The notes beneath the pieces were generated by a model. It ran no database searches and had not been told where the DNA came from. It saw only the letters and a list, made by a program, of their open reading frames with translations. The translations under genes were made by a program, and so were the position numbers. Below, in pieces: positions 1-8,618 of a stretch of 60,089 nucleotides of DNA. The stretch covers positions 1-60,089 of the forward strand of contig VSNK01000007.1 in NCBI GenBank assembly GCA_009774255.1, read 5' to 3'. The DNA is from Faecalicatena sp. Lineage in GTDB: Bacteria; Bacillota; Clostridia; Lachnospirales; Lachnospiraceae. Position 1 is the first letter of the stretch, and the number at the start of each line of letters is the position of its first letter.

Positions 1-255
1 CTCCTTAAATGTAGTTGAAATCATAGATAATATTTGAAATTTTGAATGAAATATATTATTTTTTTCCGATTTATGCTTATTACCTTTAAATTTAGTTATT
101 GCCGATATGGCATTGATTACAAATTCAATTGCATTTTTCAAGGCCACTTCAAATGCGTTTATATCTATGTTATTTACTTTTTCATAAAGCATACCAATCT
201 TGTCCGTATCATTAAGGCAGGCATTCACCAATTCAAACGCTATTGAATTAACCAT
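1..255 (-). CDS. Hypothetical protein, cut by the window edge
   Basis: Reading the minus strand from an ATG at 255, the frame stays open for about 85 codons to the first base of the window, so the gene continues outside. I do not recognise the product; the visible part is mostly helical and lysine/asparagine rich, with no clear motif. The start is uncertain: the Shine-Dalgarno match is weak. The same frame is open upstream to the stop codon that ends the AAA ATPase fragment at 310, so this could also be the tail of that gene behind a nonsense codon. The AT-rich composition differs from the metabolic genes further right. Confidence 0.4.
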   Translation of the reverse strand, partial: MVNSIAFELVNACLNDTDKIGMLYEKVNNIDINAFEVALKNAIEFVINAISAITKFKGNKHKSEKNNIFHSKFQILSMISTTFKE

Positions 256-309
256 ATCGTCCGTTTCCTGCTTCTTCTTAAATCGCAAATCATCATAAGT
301 GTTAATTAT

Positions 310-865
310 CTATATAACCGATACACCCGCTAATTCATCTTTCTTATATACATTTAGCAACGTAGCGTTATGACTTGTAATCACAATATCAATACCCCGT
401 TCTTTTCCAATATCAATCAAATGTTCCATTAGTTTATATACGCGAGCCGGATGAATCCCATTATCCAATTCTTCAATCAACACCATGCTTCCGATTTTGC
501 CTGTCAATACTGCTGTCAACACAGCAATACAACGTAATGTGCCATCTGATAACTGTCGTGCAGCCACTAATTCTGTTGAACGAAGATTCCTTTCCCTTAA
601 TGCAAAAATAACGTCTCCAATCTTCGTTTCAACGAATTCTATATCTTCTACGTCATTTTCAGGCAATTCTTTTACTACTTCCAACAATCTTTCTTTTTTA
701 TCTTTACACATTTCATTCAAGACATCAGAAAGATTGTCACAATTCTGCCGAAGTTCTACATCTGTAGTCCTCACATAATCTCGAATTGCTGACGGAACAG
801 GATCTAGTACATCGAATAATAAGTAACCAGCCCAATGACTTGCCTTATTTTTCGATGTACTAGTA
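310..865 (-). pseudogene. AAA family ATPase fragment lacking the Walker A half
   Basis: The frame encodes the back half of an SMC/ABC-like AAA ATPase of the AAA_15/AAA_21 type often found in defence loci. Visible are the signature-like stretch ARQLSDGTLR, the Walker B region VLIEELDNGIHP and the switch histidine segment ITSHNATLL. The coding frame runs back to a stop near 866 without a good start codon or ribosome binding site; a GTG at 774 is the first listed start, but conserved-looking sequence continues upstream of it. The N-terminal Walker A part is missing and the C-terminus ends early at a TAG, so this is most likely a remnant rather than a working gene. It lies 3' of the HipA-like gene in the same direction. 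Confidence 0.65.
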
Positions 866-955
866 TTCTAATGTTTTTCAAATGGCTGACCACCCGCTCC
901 ATTTAGTTCTTATGTTTCTTCACTTTTGGCCGAGCAGATGGCATAGCTTTAGGTT

Positions 956-2206
956 TTATCTGTCCAGCAGTTCCAACAATGGCACAACACCTTCTCTCCT
1001 GCCTGCTTCTTCTGCCAGCATCCTCCTCAATTCCTGCTCATTTACCACCGGAATCCTCAAAAATTCCATGCACCGATTTCGAATATATCTGTTCAGGGCT
1101 TCCAGCCGTGACTCCGGTATGGGGTATCTTGGATGATTATGAAACTGAAATCCCAATACCTTTCTCAGCAGTTCATGCTGCATTTCCCCCATTACAATCT
1201 CACATTCTCCATAGAAACTCAGATTCCCGGTACGCGGCATCATGACCGTATTCGCCCGCTCTTCCCAATTTCCAAAATCTGACTCCATATCACGGCAGAA
1301 CAACGAAAGATTATGGTCAAACAAAGGCGCAAAGCCCGTCACCCTTCCGGTCTGGTTGTCCCGGAAAAAGCCGTAATTATTTGCATGCCTGTCCACATTG
1401 CAGATCAGCGCGTCAAATACGACCATTGTACGGAATGCCTCGAAAATCTCTGCCGTCGCTTCTCCTGCTACTGCCAGCGTTCTTGGAAAATGTGATTCCC
1501 CTGCTGCCGCCCAGAAAGGCACAAATGCCGTATCCTTATGATTCATTAGGGGACATACCGATGCCAGTTTATCTTTCCACATTTCCAGATCATAAGAAAC
1601 CGCATTCACTCCCATGGCGGCTGCCAGTTGAAACGCCAAGAATTCCGAATAGGGTTCCATCCCCGCATTGGCAAAGCCTTCCGAACCGCCTTTAAACAAA
1701 TACAGCCGATCGTCCTTACGTCTCCAAGCTTTCGGAAACTGCCCGTCCGTTGTCCATTCACTGGACAGGCCTAACCGATGCTTCTGTGTACTCGAATAGC
1801 CCGTATAGGCGACCAGCGCCAGCGTCTCATCCAGCGGATTCTCGTACAGATTTGCTTCGTCATATGTCTGCGTGTCTCCCTCCGGGACCACCCAGAAGGA
1901 ATCATTTACAGACAGGCCTTTACAGACATCCAAAATACCAAATGTATCTCCCACCGACAGGCCCGCCGTTGCCAAAATTTGCTCCACAAACTGCCGGTTT
2001 TTCGGTATGGTTCTGCTTTCCAGCCAGTTTTCAAGCTTTTCTCCGTCCAGCCCATGAATCAATGGCATGGGAAATAAATGCCGGTGCTTTTCATCTATTT
2101 CCTTTATCCGGGTTGTTCTTGTCCCCAATTTTGATACCTCTGTTGAAAATGAAATAAGGGGCATATCGTATAATTTCAGGATATAATCTCTTTTTGACTG
2201 AAGCAT
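956..2206 (-). CDS. HipA-like serine/threonine kinase domain protein
   Basis: A 416-residue protein with the C-terminal HipA kinase fold. The catalytic segment NVDRHANN is at about residues 270-277 and the metal-binding aspartate (FDHN) at about 297; both match the HipA pattern. The N-terminal 120 residues carry no HipB or HipA-N domain that I can identify, so it is not a classical HipA toxin with a HipB partner next door. The start at 2206 has a good GGGAGGTG site seven bases upstream. It directly follows an hsdS-like stub (2210-2275). HipA-like kinases phosphorylate proteins and can arrest growth; its target here is unknown. Its position inside a decayed type I restriction locus suggests it was a cargo or companion gene. 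Confidence 0.8.
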   Translation of the reverse strand: MLQSKRDYILKLYDMPLISFSTEVSKLGTRTTRIKEIDEKHRHLFPMPLIHGLDGEKLENWLESRTIPKNRQFVEQILATAGLSVGDTFGILDVCKGLSVNDSFWVVPEGDTQTYDEANLYENPLDETLALVAYTGYSSTQKHRLGLSSEWTTDGQFPKAWRRKDDRLYLFKGGSEGFANAGMEPYSEFLAFQLAAAMGVNAVSYDLEMWKDKLASVCPLMNHKDTAFVPFWAAAGESHFPRTLAVAGEATAEIFEAFRTMVVFDALICNVDRHANNYGFFRDNQTGRVTGFAPLFDHNLSLFCRDMESDFGNWEERANTVMMPRTGNLSFYGECEIVMGEMQHELLRKVLGFQFHNHPRYPIPESRLEALNRYIRNRCMEFLRIPVVNEQELRRMLAEEAGRREGVVPLLELLDR

Positions 2207-2209
2207 ATT

Positions 2210-2275
2210 TCACCTCCCTGTGTCTGCGAGCACTCTCTGCCAAAGCTTCTGAATCAACTCACTTAACTGGCTCAT
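2210..2275 (-). pseudogene. hsdS start stub (type I restriction specificity subunit remnant)
   Basis: A 21-residue reading frame starting MSQLSELIQKL, which resembles the usual beginning of clostridial HsdS specificity subunits. After about eleven residues the likeness ends and the frame closes at a TGA at 2210. The ATG follows the rhuM-like stop codon by one base, as expected for adjacent genes in a type I restriction operon. Known HsdS proteins are about 400 residues, so nearly all of the gene is missing. The call depends on a very short match and on the neighbouring hsdM-like and rhuM-like remnants. Confidence 0.45.
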
Positions 2276-2276
2276 C

Positions 2277-2606
2277 CTACTCCACCTCTTTTGCGAGCAT
2301 TTTCTTTACCATCTCGTCAAAATCAGAGTGTATTGTCTGCGTCCTGTTAAAAATATCATATTCCTGATGTGCTTTTTCCATCGCTCCCTGTTGAGTGGTT
2401 ATTTCCATTTTGGAAACAACCACCTGCTCCTCTAATTCACCGCTCTCAAAAATATTTTTCAAATGTTTACTGATAGCGGGAATCTGTACATCAAACAGCT
2501 CTGCCATCCCTTTTTGAGAAAGCCAGATCGTCTCATCCTTTGATATCGCATTGACAGCAATATCACTATTTTCTATCGTATACACCAAAAATGGAAATTC
2601 CTTCAT
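2277..2606 (-). pseudogene. RhuM-family protein with a large internal deletion
   Basis: The first 75 residues match the start of RhuM-family proteins (about 330 residues), including the DNA-binding-like stretch ETIWLSQKGMAELFDV and ISKHLKNIF. The last 30 residues (EYDIFNRTQ, SDFDEMVKKM) match the family's C-terminal end. The roughly 220 residues between are gone, and the frame is preserved. A clear GAGGTGGAG site precedes the ATG at 2606. RhuM genes are often found between hsdM and hsdS of type I restriction loci, which fits the stubs on both sides. Whether the shortened 109-residue protein is made or does anything is unknown; I treat it as a deletion remnant. Confidence 0.65.
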
Positions 2607-2615
2607 ATCTCCACC

Positions 2616-2690
2616 TCAATTTCCACTATAATCTTTTGTCAATCTCCATTGAAGTTCTTCCCGCTCCTGTTCTTTCCTGATATCAATCAT
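2616..2690 (-). pseudogene. hsdM start stub (type I modification methyltransferase remnant)
   Basis: A 24-residue frame beginning MIDIRKEQEREEL behind a strong GAGGAGG ribosome binding site. This matches the typical N-terminal start of HsdM (RKEQEREELHRTIW in many clostridial copies), then diverges and stops at 2616. HsdM is about 500 residues, so only the first dozen codons remain. Ten bases separate its stop from the rhuM-like ATG, preserving the order hsdM, rhuM, hsdS. It is far too short to be active. Confidence is limited by the length of the match. Confidence 0.5.
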
Positions 2691-2750
2691 CAGACAACCT
2701 CCTCATAATCCGTAATCACTGATCCAGCTTCTCATCTTTTGAAACGCTCC

Positions 2751-3230
2751 TTACAAGCTCACTTCAACCTCCCTGCGGTGCATAAGATGTATACCGATAT
2801 GCCCAATCCCAAGAATCAGCACGGCGATTGCAAGCACCACATTTTTCCCATACACTGCCAGCAGCCAAAACGCCGCAACCGGAAGCGTCGCTCCTGCCAC
2901 CGGAACCCCAAGTAAACTGCCGTAAAAATCCCGCATTGTCTTTTCACTCTTAAAATACCGAATCCAGAAAATCTCGTAAAGTATCATCAATACAAAGGAA
3001 GCCGCCAGCCACAAGGACCACTCCGACCAGGAACTGATGTTGAAGTCGGAAAAAATCAGAACCACACAGGAAACCAGAACTTCCCCGATCCTCTCCATTG
3101 CCAGAAGCACCTTATTTTCATCGCCGACATATTTCTCATAATCCTTCGGCTGATTCTTTGTCCAGATGACATTCGGGAGCATCAGCATAAAGAGATAAAT
3201 CAGGCCTACATAAGAAAATCCAAAACGCAT
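2751..3230 (-). CDS. Small integral membrane protein, unknown function
   Basis: A protein of about 159 residues with four to five hydrophobic helices and short polar loops; the start chosen is the ATG at 3230 (MRFGFSYVGL), which has GGGAGGGA upstream, rather than the longer frame from 3269 that would add a polar stretch ahead of the first helix. I recognise no catalytic motif. The TKNQPKDYEKY loop after the first helix is followed by paired helices ending in a histidine-rich tail. It follows, by 17 bases, the duplicated 3' end of an AAA/PD-(D/E)XK gene, so in an ancestral arrangement it probably followed a full copy of that gene. Confidence 0.6.
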   Translation of the reverse strand: MRFGFSYVGLIYLFMLMLPNVIWTKNQPKDYEKYVGDENKVLLAMERIGEVLVSCVVLIFSDFNISSWSEWSLWLAASFVLMILYEIFWIRYFKSEKTMRDFYGSLLGVPVAGATLPVAAFWLLAVYGKNVVLAIAVLILGIGHIGIHLMHRREVEVSL

Positions 3231-3247
3231 ATTTAAACCATCCCTCC

Positions 3248-3421
3248 CTAAAGAACCTCTACCATACACCTATGCTTCTTATCTTCCCTCTGATACGCGA
3301 TCCCGACAGCCAGGATCCTTCCCGTATCCTGCCATTCTTCCCCCAATCTCCCCTGAAACTTCAAGGCATACCCGCGGTCCCTGATCTGCTGGATCGTTCG
3401 ATACCCAATAGCTTTTCCATT
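3248..3421 (-). pseudogene. Duplicated C-terminal fragment of the AAA/PD-(D/E)XK gene
   Basis: About 145 bases here are roughly 90 percent identical to the last part of the gene at 6684-8339. The encoded tail, from IQQIRDRGYAL to MVEVL followed by TAG at 3248, matches IKDRGYAL to VVEVL in the intact gene. It lies in frame directly after the TAG of the CbbX-like gene (3422), so the CbbX frame would read into it if the stop were suppressed. No start codon of its own is visible. Confidence 0.75.
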
Positions 3422-4831
3422 CTACTCATCAGCAAATTTTATCACCCCTTCTGGAAGATCACTTATCTGAATTTCATTCAAGTCTTCGTCCGTAAGATCG
3501 GTATCGTCAGCTAACCGGTTTGCCTGATTCGACAGTGTCAGTTCAAACAGATTCCGCATTTCTCTTCCGTTTGCAAAGTGATCGCTTTTATTCTCAACAA
3601 GCCATCTCAGATAAGCTTTCAGCTGCTCATCTGCCTCATAGCTCAGTCTCATTCCGTATGGTTTACAGAATGCACCGAAAATAGAATACATCTCCGCATC
3701 GGAATAATCCTCAAATATTATATTTTTGTTGAAACGGGATTTTAATCCCGGGTTGGATTCCAAAAATTTCTCCATTGACTCAGGATACCCGGCAACGATT
3801 ACAACAAAATTCTCACGGTTATCCTCCATAGCCTTCAGTATGGTATCGATTGCTTCCTGTCCAAAATCCGTTCCACCCTTGGCGAGCGTATATGCTTCAT
3901 CGATAAACAGGATACCGCCCATCGCTTCATCGACTTTTTCTTTTGTTTTTAAAGCTGTTTGTCCAACATATCCTGCAACAAGCCCTGCTCTGTCAACTTC
4001 CACCAACTGACCTTTTTCCAACACGCCCAGGCTTTTATAGATTTTCGAAAGCAGTCTTGCAACTGTCGTCTTGCCCGTTCCAGGATTTCCCAGAAACACA
4101 AGATGTTTAGACACATTTGCTGTTTTCATTCCCCTGGATTCCCTGATTTTCTTTATATTCAGCAGGTTAATCAAAGATGTTACTTCATGCTTTACTCCGT
4201 CAAGTCCAATCAATGCATGAAGTTTCGCCAACAATTCTTCCAGGGTTTCCTCCGGCTCTGCTTCTGATGATTGATTTTCCACATTCTTTTTTTGCTCATC
4301 GCAATGCTGTATTTCCGCAGCATTCAGCTTTTCCACAGCGCCTGCCGCTTTACCTGTTATTGCAGAAGAATGGCGCATCTTGACCTGCTCTTCGTTCCTT
4401 TCGGAAATGCTGTCCTTCAAAGACCTGATATATCTCATATACTCCTGTACATCAATGTCCTTTTTATCGTATCTGCTCAAAAGGTAGTATCTTCCCAGTT
4501 CAGCAAAGAAGGTGATATATATTTCATCAGGACAAACAGCCATAGCTCCCATTAATCTCTGACTAAAACTCTTCAAATATACAAATAATCCCGGCAGTCC
4601 ATCAACACGTCCAGAATATGGCTCAGGATACGGATATTTGCCATTCTGATATACTTCATCAAAATAGGCATATCTTTCCTTGGCATTCGCTTTGGAAATC
4701 CGACTTATAAAACCGTATATATCTGCGGCAAGCTGCTCCTTTCGCTTTTCACTTTCCTTTTGCTGTAATCTATTGACACTATCGCAAGCTGAAGCCAATC
4801 TGTCATACGCATTTTTTACAGATATGTCCAT
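3422..4831 (-). CDS. CbbX/SpoVK-type AAA+ ATPase
   Basis: A 469-residue protein with a variable helical N-terminal half (1-195) and a CbbX-type AAA+ module. Walker A GNPGTGKT is at about 248-255, the pore-loop-like GYVGQT at about 287-292, Walker B ILFIDEAY at about 307-314, an arginine-finger SRF near 366 and a sensor-2 arginine in NGREMRN near 423. The family remodels protein complexes: CbbX reactivates Rubisco, and SpoVK and EccA belong to the same group. The first 195 residues match none of these and may bind the partner. It is the last gene of a four-gene operon, 14 bases after the coiled-coil membrane protein gene, so that protein and the 263-residue unknown are natural candidate partners. 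Confidence 0.85.
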   Translation of the reverse strand: MDISVKNAYDRLASACDSVNRLQQKESEKRKEQLAADIYGFISRISKANAKERYAYFDEVYQNGKYPYPEPYSGRVDGLPGLFVYLKSFSQRLMGAMAVCPDEIYITFFAELGRYYLLSRYDKKDIDVQEYMRYIRSLKDSISERNEEQVKMRHSSAITGKAAGAVEKLNAAEIQHCDEQKKNVENQSSEAEPEETLEELLAKLHALIGLDGVKHEVTSLINLLNIKKIRESRGMKTANVSKHLVFLGNPGTGKTTVARLLSKIYKSLGVLEKGQLVEVDRAGLVAGYVGQTALKTKEKVDEAMGGILFIDEAYTLAKGGTDFGQEAIDTILKAMEDNRENFVVIVAGYPESMEKFLESNPGLKSRFNKNIIFEDYSDAEMYSIFGAFCKPYGMRLSYEADEQLKAYLRWLVENKSDHFANGREMRNLFELTLSNQANRLADDTDLTDEDLNEIQISDLPEGVIKFADE

Positions 4832-4845
4832 TTGCCATTCTCCTC

Positions 4846-5886
4846 TTATGTCATTGCTGCCAGCTGCATCGCCTCCTCATAGGCGGCTCTAATAACCGTC
4901 CTATCCATTCCCGCCCCCGCCTCTTTATACGCAGCCTCTATCGAGTCGGCGATCTCTTTGGAACTCATTTCCTTAAACCTACCAAACAACTTAGTATCAC
5001 CCATCGCAACGATCAACGCCTGATTATCCTCGATTTCTTCCTTTAATTCCGCCACCTGATCCAGCAGACTGATATAGTAAATATCAACCCCCAGCGTTGT
5101 AAGTTTCGTTTCAAAGGTTCCATAATCCTGAAGCTTTTCTATAAACCACTCCGATGAAAGAGTATCATATACACCCATCCATTTCTCATGCGCCATATGC
5201 CATACATCCTTATCTCCCAATGTCTCATGATTATTAAAAAAATAAATCTCGTCAAAGGTCCGTAAGGATACCGTAAACATAGCAAGCATGGAAAATATGG
5301 AAAAAATCAGCGTGCTATTATCACTCGAAGCATCCTTCTGAAATGAACGGATCAAAAGATTAAGTACATTGTATTCTCTGTCTACAAGTTCCCGCATTTT
5401 ACCTTCTGAATAAGGCTGCTGTCTTCTCTGACTATCCAGCATATCTGTATGATCGGAAAGAACTTTGTTAAATTCATAATCGTTTTGTATGTCCTGGCCC
5501 TGCTTGATCAATTTCTGAATCTGGCAGAGCTGTTGATTGATCTGTATGCTCATCTGATCCAACTTCGCATACATGATCGCGAAACCCGCACAGGTCGCGC
5601 ATAGATTCAGCCCATTAAACAGAATTCCAATTTTTTCAAGCTTTGTGACTTCCCCAAGAAGCTTCAGATTCCGCTCATTCATGGCAGTATTTTTATTTAT
5701 ATTAAGTGCATGTATGACCTTTTCCGCCAGTTCTTTTTCCTGCGTCTCCGGAGGGTTGCTGATCATCACTTTCTGAAATGCTTTAAACCTCTTATTTTGA
5801 TTTCTGACGGCAATCTCCATTACACCTTTTTCGTTCAGGAACGCCTTCAATTCCTCCAGTGTATTGATAACAATTGCATTACTCAT
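4846..5886 (-). CDS. Unknown protein with one membrane-like helix and coiled coil
   Basis: I do not recognise this 346-residue protein. A hydrophobic helix at about 85-106 (IGILFNGLNLCATCAGFAIMY) is followed by a glutamine-rich coiled-coil-like stretch to about 135, then a mostly helical C-terminal half. The ATG at 5886 overlaps the stop of the upstream gene as ATGAGTAA and has AAGGAG nine bases ahead, so translation is probably coupled. Sitting between an unknown cytoplasmic protein and a CbbX-type ATPase, it could anchor the complex at the membrane; this is inference from order and topology only. Confidence 0.65.
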   Translation of the reverse strand: MSNAIVINTLEELKAFLNEKGVMEIAVRNQNKRFKAFQKVMISNPPETQEKELAEKVIHALNINKNTAMNERNLKLLGEVTKLEKIGILFNGLNLCATCAGFAIMYAKLDQMSIQINQQLCQIQKLIKQGQDIQNDYEFNKVLSDHTDMLDSQRRQQPYSEGKMRELVDREYNVLNLLIRSFQKDASSDNSTLIFSIFSMLAMFTVSLRTFDEIYFFNNHETLGDKDVWHMAHEKWMGVYDTLSSEWFIEKLQDYGTFETKLTTLGVDIYYISLLDQVAELKEEIEDNQALIVAMGDTKLFGRFKEMSSKEIADSIEAAYKEAGAGMDRTVIRAAYEEAMQLAAMT

Positions 5887-6670
5887 GATCACACTCTCCT
5901 TGGACTTTTCCGTTAATGATTGTCCACAGCATTATGATGGATATGACCAGAGAACATTCATCCATACCGTATCGTTCATGCAGATCAAACCTCTTCTTTT
6001 TCGTGAACGGAACTATAATGGAAACCTCTTCTTTTTTCATCGCCTTGATAACCAGCTCTGGATCAAGACTTTCTACAGAATAGTCAAAATTCTCGATAAC
6101 TTCCCCTTTATTTCTGATGATTGCCGTGTACAAGCATAGCATCAACCGGGAATAATCAATCAGCTGTGTAAATGTCAGATTCTTTTTGCTTTTGCCCTCT
6201 GCCGCTTTTTCATAGTACTTCCTTGATCTCGGTACAACAACCGGATCTGGATCATTTTTCTTTGCAGAGGGTGTCTTTGCGATACAGGGTTCAACCACAG
6301 CATCCAGCCCGTTCACATAGGCTTCAAGTATTTTTTCAAACGGTTTCCCTGTTTTTAACTCTACCGCACAAAAATAATCACACAGTTTTTCGGCAAGAAT
6401 ATCAAGAGTAATATCATCATCTTTGACAACCGAAAATGATATATAGCTGTCAAGCAGCATATTTTTTAGCCCTTCAAAAGCCGCTTTGTCCATACCGCAT
6501 ACTGCCATTCTGACAAAATCGTTGTAGCTCCAGCTCTCTGGCTTGTTTTGTGTCTTTCTTATTGCCGCTGATCCTGTATCGCAATGGCCTGTCTCTTTAA
6601 AGGCAGCGTTTACGATAGCATCTGTAACCAAATCCGAAATACCCATTTTCTGAATTGTGATCAAACCCAT
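5879..6670 (-). CDS. Unknown 263-residue protein of the CbbX operon
   Basis: No known family or catalytic motif is apparent. The protein looks soluble, with a helical N-terminal half, a charged proline-rich linker near the middle (DPDPVVVPRSR) and a helical C-terminal half. The ATG at 6670 has AGGAGG eight bases upstream, 13 bases after the stop of the AAA/PD-(D/E)XK gene; its own stop overlaps the next start. It is therefore the second gene of a tightly packed four-gene operon ending in a CbbX-like ATPase. A substrate or adaptor of that ATPase is one possibility. Confidence 0.6.
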   Translation of the reverse strand: MGLITIQKMGISDLVTDAIVNAAFKETGHCDTGSAAIRKTQNKPESWSYNDFVRMAVCGMDKAAFEGLKNMLLDSYISFSVVKDDDITLDILAEKLCDYFCAVELKTGKPFEKILEAYVNGLDAVVEPCIAKTPSAKKNDPDPVVVPRSRKYYEKAAEGKSKKNLTFTQLIDYSRLMLCLYTAIIRNKGEVIENFDYSVESLDPELVIKAMKKEEVSIIVPFTKKKRFDLHERYGMDECSLVISIIMLWTIINGKVQGECDHE

Positions 6671-6683
6671 CAACCCTTCCTCC

Positions 6684-8339
6684 TTAAAGAACCTCTACCA
6701 CACACCTATGCTTCTTATCATCCCTCCGATACGCGATCCCGACAGCCAGGATCCTTCCCGTATACTGCCGTTCTTCCCCCAGTCTTCCCCGAAACCTCAG
6801 GGCGTACCCGCGGTCCTTGATCTGCTGAACCGCTTCTTCGGCAGAATGATCCACCTTCAATTCCAGAATGATACAGTCATCCGTTTTCTTCCTCGGATAA
6901 AAAATGAAATCTACATATCCGACTCCGGCCTTGTCCTCCCGCTCAATCTGATAATAGTCCCGCGCTTCCAGATATACAAGCCCTACAACGGATGCCAGCT
7001 CCGCTTCATTGTTGTAGTACAGCAGCGGGCTTTCGGTATTGTGGGCATATTCCAAAATTTTCTCCATCGTTTTCGTATCCCCGTTCTTTGTAGCTGCCAG
7101 CATGCGCCCGGACTCCTTTGCCAGCCAGTGTACATACCCCAGTGCAGCTTCCTTTTCCACCATGTCCGCAAATTTATCCATCAATTCCTTATTTGGAATC
7201 GATACGCAGCCATCTTCATAGTTCAGAAAGCCATATACCACCATGGCCGAAAATATCTCATCCTTTGTAGTCAGGTTCATAGAAACTGACGCATATTCCC
7301 TCACCTTCGCAGGAACCGGGATACCGGAAATCATAAGCGCAAGATCATCCCTGACCTGGGAAATATCTTTTTCAATATAGTAGAAGATTTCATCATAGGG
7401 TCCGGAGCTTGTCCAGTAGCTGCCCAGATTATTATTTAACAGTGAAAAAACTACCGACCGTGGATTGTACACTCTCTTTCCTGATTTTGTATGGTAACCG
7501 TCATACCAGAGACGAAGCCCTTCCCTTGTCACATGCTGTCCCTCCGGATTCAGCCTTTGATAGCGCCCAAACAGTTCATCCACTTCCAGATCCGTAAACC
7601 CGAAATATTCCGAATACTTTTCCTCCGTAACCATCGTATATTCGCAGAGCATATTCAGCTCGGAGCCGCTGGAGTATTTCGCGATCGGAAGGATTCCTGT
7701 CATATAGACCAGCTTCACATATCCATTTCCCTTTAATAAATTACTCAGGAAATCAATAAATGCGGCTTTATCCTTTTCATTCGCAAAGTCTCTGTGGAAA
7801 ATATAATCCCACTCATCCAGAACAAAAATGAACCGCCCGTCTTCCTCCACTTCATATATCTGAGTGAGAATATCCCAGATTGCGTCCTCATCGCTAATCT
7901 CTACGCCTGGAAATGCTTTTTTCAAGTCATTGCGGAGAATTCGTTTAATCCGGGAAATATACTGCGCATATGTGGCGCATTCATCTGGGATCTCATTAAA
8001 ACTGATATAGATCACGTTATGCTTATTGATGTGAGCTTCAAACTTTTCACAATTCCCTATTGCCAGCTTTTCGAACACCGCCCGGCTGTCTTTCCCTTTC
8101 CCGAAAAATGACGCGATCATGCTGGCCATTAGCGTCTTGCCAAAACGGCGCGGCCTTGTAATGCAGATATATCGGTAATCCTTTCTCTGGCTGGCTTCAT
8201 TCCGGATCAAGATATTTTCGCTCGATTCCACCAACGGAATCAGCCCGTTCAGCATCGAAGATTTGTCTACAAAATATGTGTCCGCCGCCTCATTGTAAAA
8301 TAGCTGAAACGGTGTCTTACTGTTCAAATAAATACCCAT
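6684..8339 (-). CDS. AAA-ATPase-like / PD-(D/E)XK nuclease-like protein
   Basis: A 551-residue protein of the family with an N-terminal AAA-ATPase-like domain (PF09820 type) and a C-terminal PD-(D/E)XK-like domain (PF08011 type). Visible are a Walker A ITRPRRFGKT, a Walker B-like FIFVLDEWDYIF, the family segment WYDGYH, and the nuclease-type core YVDFIFYP followed by IILELK. The ATG at 8339 has AAAGGTG nine bases upstream and is preferred over the GTG at 8351. The family is expanded in gut Firmicutes and Bacteroidetes; its role is not settled, with mobile-DNA or defence functions suggested by the fold. It leads the four-gene operon and has a duplicated 3' end at 3248-3421 and a distant paralogue at 40958-42883. 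Confidence 0.85.
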   Translation of the reverse strand: MGIYLNSKTPFQLFYNEAADTYFVDKSSMLNGLIPLVESSENILIRNEASQRKDYRYICITRPRRFGKTLMASMIASFFGKGKDSRAVFEKLAIGNCEKFEAHINKHNVIYISFNEIPDECATYAQYISRIKRILRNDLKKAFPGVEISDEDAIWDILTQIYEVEEDGRFIFVLDEWDYIFHRDFANEKDKAAFIDFLSNLLKGNGYVKLVYMTGILPIAKYSSGSELNMLCEYTMVTEEKYSEYFGFTDLEVDELFGRYQRLNPEGQHVTREGLRLWYDGYHTKSGKRVYNPRSVVFSLLNNNLGSYWTSSGPYDEIFYYIEKDISQVRDDLALMISGIPVPAKVREYASVSMNLTTKDEIFSAMVVYGFLNYEDGCVSIPNKELMDKFADMVEKEAALGYVHWLAKESGRMLAATKNGDTKTMEKILEYAHNTESPLLYYNNEAELASVVGLVYLEARDYYQIEREDKAGVGYVDFIFYPRKKTDDCIILELKVDHSAEEAVQQIKDRGYALRFRGRLGEERQYTGRILAVGIAYRRDDKKHRCVVEVL

Positions 8340-8371
8340 ATGCCTGCACACCTTTCAATTGCCTGTTTAAA

Positions 8372-8396
8372 CCATAGATACCGCAGGAATCTATGG
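8372..8396 (-). promoter_or_regulatory. Leader hairpin before the four-gene operon
   Basis: A perfect 8-bp inverted repeat (CCATAGAT and ATCTATGG with a nine-base loop) lies 33 bases upstream of the ATG at 8339. It could be a leader hairpin or an operator. A TTGTCA/TAGATT pair with 17-base spacing just upstream on the minus strand, the -10 falling inside this repeat, is a possible promoter, which favours the operator reading. Confidence 0.35.
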
Positions 8397-8618
8397 AACT
8401 TTAAATCGCCTGACAATTCATGATTTCCAGTTTGACAGATTTATTGTACCTCAAAACATGGAAAATGTCATTGAAAACTTCGCTATTTCGCTACACAATA
8501 GAACAAAGAGTTTCGCTTGTGAAACTCGCGCCTTCGGGCGTATTTCAAAAATTATATGTTTTAGTTGACAGCGCTATGTTTCTGAAAAAAATGCAGATTT
8601 TACCGAAATGTTATACTC

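Noticed and set aside
46..246. 66-codon plus-strand frame at the left edge
   Set aside because: AT-rich hydrophobic translation without a ribosome binding site; the minus frame is longer and more protein-like.
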